Origin: Clostridia bacterium
GTDB lineage: Bacteria > Bacillota > Clostridia > Oscillospirales > CAG-272
NCBI GenBank assembly: GCA_017456685.1
Contig: JAFTIV010000100.1
Span: 1 to 11,997 of the forward strand
Length of the DNA stretch: 11,997 nucleotides
Direction of reading: 5' to 3'
This document shows, piece after piece, positions 1-7,302 of the stretch. The number at the start of each line of letters is the position of its first letter. Position 1 is the stretch's first letter. The notes under the pieces were generated by a model, which was given only the letters and a program-made list of their open reading frames with translations, did not search any database and was not told where the DNA came from. The position numbers were made by a program, and so were the translations under genes.

Positions 1-39
1 CACTTTTCACTCTTCACTTTTCACTCTTCATTCCCCCGC
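1..39 (+). repeat. 3' part of dispersed intergenic element, cut by the window edge
   Basis: Positions 1-39 match the reverse complement of 7072-7110 at all 39 bases. The sequence holds four heptamers alternating CTTTTCA and CTCTTCA (3-30), followed by ATTCCCCCGC. It corresponds to the tail half of the element also found at 116-180 and, inverted, at 7081-7166. Its head would lie upstream of the window. No coding capacity is apparent. Confidence 0.8.
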
Positions 40-59
40 CCCCTTTAGAGTAAGGGGGG
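39..59. repeat. GC-rich palindrome with 3-base loop
   Basis: CCCCCTTTA (39-47) pairs with TAAGGGGGG (51-59) around a GAG loop, giving nine base pairs with one G:U. It directly follows the heptamer tail of the preceding repeat, as another triloop hairpin does next to the copy near 7081. No T-run follows, so it is not a typical intrinsic terminator. The next stretch (60-115) contains GACAGCGTAGC and G-runs but no gene or promoter I can support. Confidence 0.6.
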
Positions 60-115
60 ACAGCGTAGCAGGGGGGATTGTAAGCCCGTTCGAGAGAACA
101 GATAGGATAGGCTTC

Positions 116-180
116 CATCAAATATAAATCAACGAAAACAGTGCGCAGGCGCGTTTTCTACCTTTTTTCTTCACTCTTCA
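116..180 (+). repeat. Dispersed intergenic element, copy with internal bulged hairpin
   Basis: Positions 116-174 align without gaps to the reverse complement of 7108-7166, with 52 of 59 bases identical by my hand count. Inside it, GAAAAC (134-139) pairs with GTTTTC (153-158) and GCG (143-145) pairs with CGC (150-152). This leaves an AGT bulge (140-142) and a CAGG loop (146-149). Three of the seven differences from the other copy fall in that loop. The tail has only about one and a half TTCA-ending heptamers, against five in the copy near 7081. Function is unknown: it could be a small mobile repeat or a structured RNA. Confidence 0.75.
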
Positions 181-282
181 TTTCACCGCGAAGCGATTTC
201 ATCTGCAGAGCAGATTTCAACCACGCACCGCGTGGATTTCAACCATACGGAGTATGGATTTCATTGCAGAGCCCCGCTCTGC
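180..282 (+). repeat. Array of five short hairpins upstream of addB
   Basis: Five consecutive inverted repeats are separated by ATTTCA or ATTTCAA linkers. They are CGC-GAA-GCG (187-195), ATCTGC-AGA-GCAGAT (201-215), CCACGC-ACC-GCGTGG (221-235), CCATAC-GGA-GTATGG (243-257) and GCAGAGC-CCC-GCTCTGC (266-282). Every loop is three bases and the last four stems are perfect. Positions 180-222 are a direct repeat of 7206-7248 with two differences. The last stem ends three bases before the addB Shine-Dalgarno, so the array would sit in the 5' leader of an addBA transcript. The same DNA stays open in the addB frame from 141, which makes a false N-terminal extension possible. Confidence 0.85.
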
Positions 283-285
283 CTC

Positions 286-291
286 AGGAGG
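286..291 (+). promoter_or_regulatory. Shine-Dalgarno of addB
   Basis: AGGAGG lies five bases before the ATG at 297. It decides the start: an in-frame ATG at 141 would add 52 residues translated from the repeat and hairpin array, has no comparable binding site, and would not match AddB proteins, which begin with the P-loop-like strand. Confidence 0.9.
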
Positions 292-296
292 ACCTT

Positions 297-3200
297 ATGG
301 TTATATTTTTACTTGACAGGCTTGGAACGCCGAAAAACGAATACATAGTTGACAAAATCGCGACGGATGTGGCAAACGGCACACCCGCCTTTTGGCTTGT
401 TCCTGAGCAGAGGGCGGTGCTTTGCGAGCGCACTCTTGCGCTAAAATTAGACCCAAGCGCACAGCTTATAGCTGAGGTTTTGAATTTTACAAGGCTTGGA
501 AACAAGGTTTTCCGCGAGAGTGGCGGACTTAAGCACAATTACATAACAAGAAGCGGAAAAAGCCTCATTATGTATCGCGCGCTTTGTCAGGTTAGAGCCT
601 CTCTTGAGGAGTACACCATACCAAGGGGCAGAGAAAGAGGCTTTGTTGACCTTTTCCTTGATGCGGTTGGAGAGATTAAGTCCTACTGCGTGTCCCCTGC
701 CGAGCTTGAGGGGGCAAGCGCGAGCATAGAGAGTCCTCGCCTAAGAGGCAAAATAGCCGACCTTGTGCGCGTTTTCGGCAAGTATAACGAGCTTTTGACG
801 AGCGCATATAGCGACCCTTATGATGATTTGATAATGCTCGCTGAAAAGCTTGAGCAAAACAGGCTTTTTGAGGGAGCGAATGTTTATATAAGCTCATTTG
901 ACGGCTTTACGGGCGCGCAAATGAAAGCCCTACAGAGGATTTTCGAGCAGGCGGAAAATGTGTATGTCGCGCTCGATATGCGTACAAGCGATATAGGAAA
1001 AATTCAATATCTAAAGCTTACCGAAACGCTAAGAGCCCTTGAAAATCTTGCAAAACGGGCAGACCAAGAAATCAAAAGAGAGCACCTCGGGGGCAGGACC
1101 TATCACGAAAACCCCTGCCTTGACTACCTTAGCGACAATGTGTGGGCCTTTGGCGCGCCACCCTATGAGGGAGAGGTAAGCGGAATTACCCTTATGCGCC
1201 CAAGCGACGAGTTTGACGAGTGCGAAAGAGTTGCAGGCAAAATTAAGGAGCTTGTAATGAATGGCGCAAGGTACGGTGAGATTGCCGTAATTATGCGAAG
1301 CGCAGACACATATCGCGGTATAATAGACTATTGCTTTGACAAATATGATATACCCTATTATGCTTCGGTAAGCACCGATATTACGCTAAAGCCCTTAATT
1401 CGCTTTATCTTTTCGGCAATAGGCGCATCGAGCGACTACAACACAAGAGATATAATTTCATTTATAAGAAGCGGTTATGCGGGAATTTCCTATGACGATG
1501 CGGACGAGCTTGAGAGCTACATTTACCGCTGGGGAATTTACGGCAAGCGCTTTGAAAACGACGACTTTTGGTCGGCTAATCCCGACGGCTACGAAACCGA
1601 GACAACCGATGAGCAAAGGGCGCGCCTTGGCAGAATAAACGACACAAGGGCGCGCGTAATCAAGCTTCTTTTACCGCTTCGCTCAGCGCTTCAAGGGGGC
1701 TCAAGCGCTCCTGAGCTTTGTCGCGAGCTTTATAATTTACTACTCACCCTCAAGGTAAGAGAGACAATTAAGGCGGAGATGGAGGGCGCAAAAAGCGCAG
1801 AGAAGAAGGAGCTTAGTCAGCTCTATCGTGCAACAATTCGTGCCCTTAGCGAGGTTGCAGACATAATGCCCGATGAGCCCATTGACAAGGAGGGCTTTGT
1901 CGCGTCGCTTTCGTATGTTTTAAACGAGGTAAAAATAGGAACTATACCAACAGGAGAGGACAATGTCACAATCGGCGAGGCGGGCGCGCTTCGCACAGAG
2001 AGCATAAAATACGCGTTCGTTATAGGCGTATGTGAGGGAAGCTTTCCTCAGGTCGTGCAGGGTGGCTCGTTCTTTAGTGATAGCGACAAAAAGGAGCTTA
2101 AGAGGCTGAAAATCAACCTCTCGGCTGGCACGGACATTCGCGCAGACGACGAGCTCTTGAACTTCAAAAACAGCATAGCCATAGCCTCTCAGGCTCTTAC
2201 CGTGAGCGCACCCTGTGGCGATATTAAGGGTGCAAAGAGAGAGCCAAGCATGGCTTATCGCAGAATAATAGAGCTATTCCCCGCCCTTGAGGGGGCACAG
2301 GAGAAGGACAGAGGCGTGCTTGACAAGCTCTACACAGAGAAAATCGCACGCGAATATAGCACGGGGGAGACGCCTGAGGCGCACGCAATTCGTAAGCACC
2401 TTGGGATTAGCGAGCGCACAGGCGAGGCAAGCTACTCAAATGACGAGCTTTCAATTTCCCCGAGCAGTATGTCCGCTATTTTGAAAAACAGACTATACCT
2501 TTCACAGTCGAAAATCGAAAAATTTGTCGGCTGTCGCTTTGCGTACTATTGCAAGTATGCGCTAAAGCTAAAGGACAGCGAGAAAATCAGCTTTGGTGCG
2601 CGCGAGGTTGGAGTGCTTACGCATAGCGTGCTTGAGCATTTCCTAAGACAAATGAAGGGCGCAGACCCTAAAAAGCATCTAACCGACGAGGAAATAAGCG
2701 AAGCTATTGACGAGATAACCGATGATTATATTCGTCTTTTATACCCACAGGGTGAGCCCACAAGCAAGCTAAAGCACCTTTTCGCAAGGCTTAAGAGCAA
2801 TCTTTTGGTGTATATAAGAGAGCTTGAGGAGGAAAGGGAGCAGAGCGACTTTGTCCCTGAGCTCTTCGAGATTAAATTTTCAAGGGAAAACGGTATTGAG
2901 CCACTTTGCTTCGACCTTGGCGACGGCAGAAAAATCACCCTGACGGGAACGGCTGACCGCGTCGATGTCTATGAGCGCGAGGGCAAGCTTTATTTGCGCG
3001 TTGTTGACTATAAAACAGGCGAGAAGGCGTTCTCGTTTGACGAGTTTAGAAAGGGGCTTCAGCTTCAATTATTTATATATCTGTTCACTCTGTGTAGCGA
3101 GGACAGCCCGAGACTTAAAGAGACTCTCTTTGGCGAAAGAGCCAAGGAGCTTGAGCTCGTGCCAGCGGGGGTTATGTATTACCCTATGGAGCTTGGCAAG

Positions 3201-3542
3201 GGAAAAATCGAGGCGAGCACCAAAATCGGCGAACAAGAGGAGCGCGAGGCAATTAAGGCGCTGGCAAAAAGGCGCGGAGTGTTCCTTGATGATGAAATAG
3301 TGCTACGCGCACAGGACAAGGAAATGAAGGGAAGATTTCTTCCCAAGAAGGGCAACAATAAAAAATATTACTGCACAAGCGAGCAATTTGACGATTTAAA
3401 GGGCGAGCTTGAGAGTATTTTAAGAGAAATAGGCAAGCAAATGCTCGATGGTAACGCATTGGCAAGGCCCGAGACCGAGGGCGAGCACGGACAATGCTCA
3501 TACTGCACAAACAGAGCAATCTGCAGAAGGAGGAGAAAATGA
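297..3542 (+). CDS. addB: AddB, nuclease and Chi-recognition subunit of the AddAB helicase-nuclease
   Basis: AddB partners AddA to unwind and resect double-strand DNA breaks in the cytoplasm until Chi is recognised, preparing 3' single strands for RecA. The chosen start gives 1081 residues, a little shorter than B. subtilis AddB (about 1166). The N-terminal half is the inactivated helicase-like fold; a pseudo-helicase block (GVCEGSFPQ) lies near residues 574-590. The C-terminal RecB-type nuclease shows H776 (GVLTH), D887 (GTADR), D904-Y905-K906-T907 and Q922/Q924. The iron-sulfur cluster cysteines are C746 and C1067-x2-C1070-x5-C1076. The Walker A region at residues 7-14 reads DRLGTPKN, so the canonical glycines are lost. 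The TGA stop overlaps the addA start (ATGA), indicating translational coupling. Identification is firm; the state of its ATP site is inferred. Confidence 0.96.
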   Translation: MVIFLLDRLGTPKNEYIVDKIATDVANGTPAFWLVPEQRAVLCERTLALKLDPSAQLIAEVLNFTRLGNKVFRESGGLKHNYITRSGKSLIMYRALCQVRASLEEYTIPRGRERGFVDLFLDAVGEIKSYCVSPAELEGASASIESPRLRGKIADLVRVFGKYNELLTSAYSDPYDDLIMLAEKLEQNRLFEGANVYISSFDGFTGAQMKALQRIFEQAENVYVALDMRTSDIGKIQYLKLTETLRALENLAKRADQEIKREHLGGRTYHENPCLDYLSDNVWAFGAPPYEGEVSGITLMRPSDEFDECERVAGKIKELVMNGARYGEIAVIMRSADTYRGIIDYCFDKYDIPYYASVSTDITLKPLIRFIFSAIGASSDYNTRDIISFIRSGYAGISYDDADELESYIYRWGIYGKRFENDDFWSANPDGYETETTDEQRARLGRINDTRARVIKLLLPLRSALQGGSSAPELCRELYNLLLTLKVRETIKAEMEGAKSAEKKELSQLYRATIRALSEVADIMPDEPIDKEGFVASLSYVLNEVKIGTIPTGEDNVTIGEAGALRTESIKYAFVIGVCEGSFPQVVQGGSFFSDSDKKELKRLKINLSAGTDIRADDELLNFKNSIAIASQALTVSAPCGDIKGAKREPSMAYRRIIELFPALEGAQEKDRGVLDKLYTEKIAREYSTGETPEAHAIRKHLGISERTGEASYSNDELSISPSSMSAILKNRLYLSQSKIEKFVGCRFAYYCKYALKLKDSEKISFGAREVGVLTHSVLEHFLRQMKGADPKKHLTDEEISEAIDEITDDYIRLLYPQGEPTSKLKHLFARLKSNLLVYIRELEEEREQSDFVPELFEIKFSRENGIEPLCFDLGDGRKITLTGTADRVDVYEREGKLYLRVVDYKTGEKAFSFDEFRKGLQLQLFIYLFTLCSEDSPRLKETLFGERAKELELVPAGVMYYPMELGKGKIEASTKIGEQEEREAIKALAKRRGVFLDDEIVLRAQDKEMKGRFLPKKGNNKKYYCTSEQFDDLKGELESILREIGKQMLDGNALARPETEGEHGQCSYCTNRAICRRRRK
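3527..3533 (+). promoter_or_regulatory. Shine-Dalgarno of addA inside the end of addB
   Basis: AAGGAGG lies inside the last codons of addB, five bases before ATG 3539. It favours this start over the in-frame ATG at 3494, which would add 15 residues encoded by the addB iron-sulfur cysteine region and lacks a good binding site. Confidence 0.85.
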
Positions 3543-6500
3543 GCGAGAATAAAAATGGCTATGTAGCAACCCCTGCTCAGGCTCGCGCAAAATCCTTCAA
3601 GGGAGCAGACCTTCTTGTGTCAGCAGGCGCAGGAAGCGGAAAGACCACGACCCTTGCCGAGAGAATAACAGAGGAGCTTGCCTTGGGGCAGAGCCTTTCA
3701 CGAAAGCTCGTTGTAACCTACACAAACGATGCAGCAAATGAGCTTCGTGCTAAGATAAGCTCGGCACTCACCGCCCTTTTGGCGAGCGACAAGAGCAATC
3801 AAGCGCTTGCGACACAGCTTGTGGAGCTTGCGAGCGCCGATATATGTACAATAGACTCCTTTTGCCTTAAAATAGTGCGCGAGAGCTTCGAGCTTCTGTC
3901 GCTTGACGGTGGCTTTAAGATGGCTGACGAGAGCGAAACAGAGGTGCTTTGCCGTGATGCTATGGACGAGGTTATCGACACATTGTACGAGGAAAGAGGC
4001 GACGACAGGAGCTTTCTTGCCGTGTGCGAGTGCTTTGGTGCGTTTTCAAGCGAGCAAAGGCTAAAGGACGACCTTTTAAAGCTTTATAAGCATCTTGTAA
4101 CGACAAAGGACGGGCTAAATACATTGCTTGAGGCAAAAAGCCTTGATGGTGATTTTATCGACACCCCCTACGGTGCAGTGATAAGGCACTATGCGATTTG
4201 CATATGTAGGCACTACATACAATTCTTTGAGCGCGCGCTCGAGGAAATAAAGGACAATAGCGAGGCTATGAACGCGTATGGTGATGCCTTTGGAGCAGAC
4301 CGCGATTTTGCAAGAGAGCTTGAGAGCGTTGCCAAAAACGGCACATATGCGCAAATAGGCGCACAGATAGAGACCTATTCACCCGTGAGCCTTAAATCAA
4401 CGACTGATGTTGAGGGCGTAGATACAAAAAGGCTTACAGATACCCGCAACAGCTTTAAGAGCGCAATACGAAAGACCCTTAAGGAGCTATTTTGCCTAAG
4501 CGAGGACCAAATCAAGTGGGCTTATGAGCAAAATAGCGAGATGTGTCGCGCACTTTACGATGTTTTGAAGCTCTTTGAGAGCGAGTACACAAAAAAGAAA
4601 AGAAGCGCCTCTGTGTGCGATTTTAACGATATTTCGTACTATGCACTTAAGCTACTGTACGACGAGAACGGAGAAAAAAGCGCCCTTGCACGCGAGATAG
4701 CAGAGCGCTACGACGAGGTCTATGTTGACGAGTATCAGGACACAAACTATATACAGGACAGAATTTTCTATGCAATTTCACGCCAAAATCGCTTCCTTGT
4801 AGGCGATATAAAGCAGAGCATTTATGCGTTTCGCTCGGCTGACCCGTCGATTTTCTCGGGCTACCGCAGAGGCTTTACCCCGCTTCCTGTTGAGGAGCAA
4901 ATTCCTATGCCCTCAGCCGAGGAGCTAAGAAGGGACCCTAATTTTAAGGGCGCGCAGATTGCAATGAGCGAGAATTTCCGCTGTGATGAAACGATAATCG
5001 ACTTTTCAAATGCTGTTTCAAATCATATGTTCCTCTCATCAAATGGTATTCCGTACGATAAGAGCGATGAGCTGAAGTTTAAAAAGCCCGACTGCGACTA
5101 TGTGCCCGATAAGGCAGAGGTTTACCTGATTGATAAGAGCGCAACGCTTAGCGACGACGAGGACGACGAGGCGCTTACCGCCGAGGCGGAATTTGTTGCA
5201 CAAAAAATAGCGGAGCTTTTAAGCACTAAGGCAAAGCTTGCAAACGGAAAGCAGATAGAGCCCGAGGACATTACAATTTTGCTTCGTGGCTTTAGCCGTC
5301 CTGTGTCAATTTATCGCTCTGCGCTTGAAAAAAGAGGAATACCAAGCGTTTATAGAGGCGACGAGAGATTTTTTGAAAAGGCAGAGGTTTTGCTCGCCCT
5401 GTGTGTATTAAATGCAATTGATAACCCTATGCGAGATGTCTATCTTGCGGGTGCAATGCGCTCGTGCGTGTTCAATTTCTCGCTTGAGGAGCTTGCGCTC
5501 ATAAGAAAGGACACAGAGGCTGACAGCCTTTATGGCGCGCTTAAGGAGTATAAGGGTGCGCTTTATCAAAGGGTAAGCGAATTTCTTGAAAGGCTTCAGC
5601 ACTACCGCGACAGGTGTCGCACCCTTTCGTGCTGTGAGGCGCTATCGCTTATATATGCCGACACAAGCCTTATGACAAGCGCAAGCGAGAGTGAGAGAAG
5701 AAGCCTTCTTAAGCTCTACTCAATCGCCCGTAGCTATGAGGCGGGCAAGAACAAGGGGCTCTATGGCTTCCTTCGCTATGTAGAGGGAATTAAGGAGGGC
5801 TCAGCCAAGGAAATGCTTGGCGACGACGAAAAGGGAAGCGTGCGCCTTATGTCGGTTCATGCATCTAAGGGACTTCAGTTCGAGGTTTGCTTTGTTAGTG
5901 CCTGTGGCGCGCAAATCAATCCAAAGGACGCAAGCGCCGATATGATTTTCGTTGACGGGCTTGGAGTAAATACATATGTTTACCGTCAGGGCGGACTTGT
6001 AAAATACAATACCGTGCTTCGTAAGACTGCACAAATCGCGAAAAAGCGCGAGTGCGTCGAGGAGGAGATGCGTATGCTCTATGTCGCAATGACAAGGGCA
6101 AGAAGCCGTCTTATAATCACAGGTGCGCTTGACAAGCCCGAGGAGTTCTTAGAGGCTCATAGGGGCGCGAGCGCGAGTGAGTATTCGACCCTTAACCCCT
6201 CGTGCTATCTTGACTGGATTTTGCACGCGGTGGCGGACACGGATATTGCCAAGATTGAGATAATAAATCAGGACACGCTAAGAGAGCGAGAGGCGACGAT
6301 AAAAAATTACGAGCAAGAAGCAAGGGACACAGAGGGCGAGGCGCAGGACATAGACGAAATTCTTAAGACGCGCCTTGAATTTGAGTACCCGTATCAGCAC
6401 CTTAGCACCCTACCCTCAAAGCTCTCGGTTTCACAGCTTAGCGCGAGCGTGCTTGACAAGGAGCTTGACGATGACGATGGCTATGAGCTTGACGATTTGC

Positions 6501-7048
6501 CGTCCTTTGCGCCACGGACCGAGGCGGAAGCGAGTGCAACCGACATAGGAACGGCAACGCATACATTTTTGCAGTTCTGCGACTTTGAGCGCCTTGAGGC
6601 AAACGGCTTCGAGAGTGAGCTTGAAAGGCTAAGGAGCGAGGAATTTTTATCTCCTGTGGCAAGCGAGCTTGTAAGAGGGGACTTTATTGAAAAATTCCTT
6701 GAAAGCGAGCTCTTTGGTGAGATAAAGCGAGCAAAGCGCGTTCATCGCGAGCTTCGCTTCAATATGATGTTCCCAACCGAGGGGCTTTATAAGACCTCAC
6801 GGCTCGAGGGGCAAAGCGTGCTTGTACAAGGAATTTTCGACCTTGTTCTTGAGAACGAAAATGGCGAGGTTGTTTTAGTTGACTATAAAACGGACGATGT
6901 GACCGAGGAAAACTATGAGCAAAAGCTTCCAAGAAGTCACCATTTTCAGCTCAAGTACTACAAGGAGGCTGTTAGAAAAATGTTTAAGCCCAAGACCCTA
7001 ACGGCAAAAATTTATTCCGTCGTGCTTGGTAAAAGCGTGAGGGTATAA
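3539..7048 (+). CDS. addA: AddA, UvrD/RecB-type helicase and nuclease subunit of AddAB
   Basis: AddA is the 3'-5' superfamily 1A motor of AddAB and carries the second nuclease. The product is 1169 residues (B. subtilis AddA is about 1232). A Q-motif-like TPAQ precedes the Walker A GAGSGKT (residues 30-36, K35). Other helicase motifs are DEYQD (397-401), GDIKQS (422-427), VHASKG (from about 773, H774) and LYVAMTRAR (847-855). The C-terminal nuclease shows H1008 (GTATH), D1101 (GIFD) and D1115-Y1116-K1117-T1118. All catalytic positions I checked are intact, so the motor and both nuclease sites of the complex look functional. It overlaps addB by four bases. No sbcD or sbcC follows, unlike in Bacillus; the next gene belongs to an unrelated esterase group. 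Confidence 0.97.
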   Translation: MSENKNGYVATPAQARAKSFKGADLLVSAGAGSGKTTTLAERITEELALGQSLSRKLVVTYTNDAANELRAKISSALTALLASDKSNQALATQLVELASADICTIDSFCLKIVRESFELLSLDGGFKMADESETEVLCRDAMDEVIDTLYEERGDDRSFLAVCECFGAFSSEQRLKDDLLKLYKHLVTTKDGLNTLLEAKSLDGDFIDTPYGAVIRHYAICICRHYIQFFERALEEIKDNSEAMNAYGDAFGADRDFARELESVAKNGTYAQIGAQIETYSPVSLKSTTDVEGVDTKRLTDTRNSFKSAIRKTLKELFCLSEDQIKWAYEQNSEMCRALYDVLKLFESEYTKKKRSASVCDFNDISYYALKLLYDENGEKSALAREIAERYDEVYVDEYQDTNYIQDRIFYAISRQNRFLVGDIKQSIYAFRSADPSIFSGYRRGFTPLPVEEQIPMPSAEELRRDPNFKGAQIAMSENFRCDETIIDFSNAVSNHMFLSSNGIPYDKSDELKFKKPDCDYVPDKAEVYLIDKSATLSDDEDDEALTAEAEFVAQKIAELLSTKAKLANGKQIEPEDITILLRGFSRPVSIYRSALEKRGIPSVYRGDERFFEKAEVLLALCVLNAIDNPMRDVYLAGAMRSCVFNFSLEELALIRKDTEADSLYGALKEYKGALYQRVSEFLERLQHYRDRCRTLSCCEALSLIYADTSLMTSASESERRSLLKLYSIARSYEAGKNKGLYGFLRYVEGIKEGSAKEMLGDDEKGSVRLMSVHASKGLQFEVCFVSACGAQINPKDASADMIFVDGLGVNTYVYRQGGLVKYNTVLRKTAQIAKKRECVEEEMRMLYVAMTRARSRLIITGALDKPEEFLEAHRGASASEYSTLNPSCYLDWILHAVADTDIAKIEIINQDTLREREATIKNYEQEARDTEGEAQDIDEILKTRLEFEYPYQHLSTLPSKLSVSQLSASVLDKELDDDDGYELDDLPSFAPRTEAEASATDIGTATHTFLQFCDFERLEANGFESELERLRSEEFLSPVASELVRGDFIEKFLESELFGEIKRAKRVHRELRFNMMFPTEGLYKTSRLEGQSVLVQGIFDLVLENENGEVVLVDYKTDDVTEENYEQKLPRSHHFQLKYYKEAVRKMFKPKTLTAKIYSVVLGKSVRV

Positions 7049-7051
7049 CTA

Positions 7052-7080
7052 TTTCCCTGCGGGAATGTCCCGCGGGGGAA
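7052..7080. repeat. 13-bp hairpin with 3-base loop after addA
   Basis: Positions 7052-7064 pair with 7068-7080 around an ATG loop, with two G:U pairs. The hairpin starts four bases after the addA stop. It could slow or protect the addBA transcript end, but a purine-rich sequence follows on the + strand instead of a T-run, so it is not a standard intrinsic terminator. It sits next to the heptamer repeat, just as the 39-59 palindrome does. Confidence 0.6.
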
Positions 7081-7166
7081 TGAAGAGTGAAAAGTGAAGA
7101 GTGAAAAGTGAAGAGAAAAGGTAGAAAACGCGCTCACGCACTGTTTTCATTGAGTTATCTTTGATG
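7081..7166 (-). repeat. Inverted copy of the dispersed intergenic element
   Basis: Read on the minus strand, this is the second copy of the element at 116-180. The tail has five heptamers (TGAAGAG and TGAAAAG alternating on the + strand, 7081-7115). The internal bulged hairpin occupies 7124-7148: on the minus strand GAAAAC, bulge AGT, GCG, loop TGAG, CGC, GTTTTC. With the copy at 116-180 it forms an inverted pair around addBA, about 6.9 kb apart. Confidence 0.8.
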
Positions 7167-7181
7167 AAAGCCGTCAAGCTC

Positions 7182-7288
7182 AAATCCAAAAAGCAAGCTT
7201 TTTGGATTTCACCGCGAAGCGATTTCATCTGCAAAGCGGATTTCAACCGTCGCAAGACGGATTTCATTGCGGAGCAAGGCTTCGCATT
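7182..7288 (+). repeat. Array of five short hairpins upstream of the SASA esterase gene
   Basis: Five inverted repeats lie in order. The first pairs 7182-7194 with 7197-7209, a perfect 13-bp stem around AA. The others are CGC-GAA-GCG (7213-7221), ATCTGC-AAA-GCGGAT (7227-7241, one G:U), CCGTC-GCAA-GACGG (7247-7260) and TGCGGAGC-AAG-GCTTCGCA (7268-7286, one G:U). Linkers are again ATTTCA or ATTTCAA. Positions 7206-7248 match 180-222 at 41 of 43 bases. The outer hairpins differ in sequence from the array before addB but remain paired. The array ends five bases before the next gene's Shine-Dalgarno. Confidence 0.85.
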
Positions 7289-7291
7289 ATT

Positions 7292-7297
7292 AGGAGG
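7292..7297 (+). promoter_or_regulatory. Shine-Dalgarno of the SASA esterase gene
   Basis: AGGAGG is placed five bases before ATG 7303. The geometry (hairpin array, short gap, AGGAGG, start) repeats that of addB. Confidence 0.9.
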
Positions 7298-7302
7298 ATT
7301 TT

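Noticed and set aside
116..135. Sigma-A promoter for addBA using TATAAA at 123-128
   Set aside because: No acceptable -35 hexamer lies at the right distance, and the sequence is part of the dispersed repeat.
180..282. CRISPR array
   Set aside because: The repeated linker is only 6-7 bases, the intervening units are self-complementary and short, and no cas gene is in the window.
297..7048. addBA as part of a phage-defence island
   Set aside because: AddAB is the normal housekeeping double-strand break repair complex of Firmicutes, and no defence genes, integrase or attachment site are nearby.
7052..7080. Rho-independent terminator of addBA
   Set aside because: The stem is strong, but a purine-rich sequence follows instead of a T-run, so I list it only as a hairpin.
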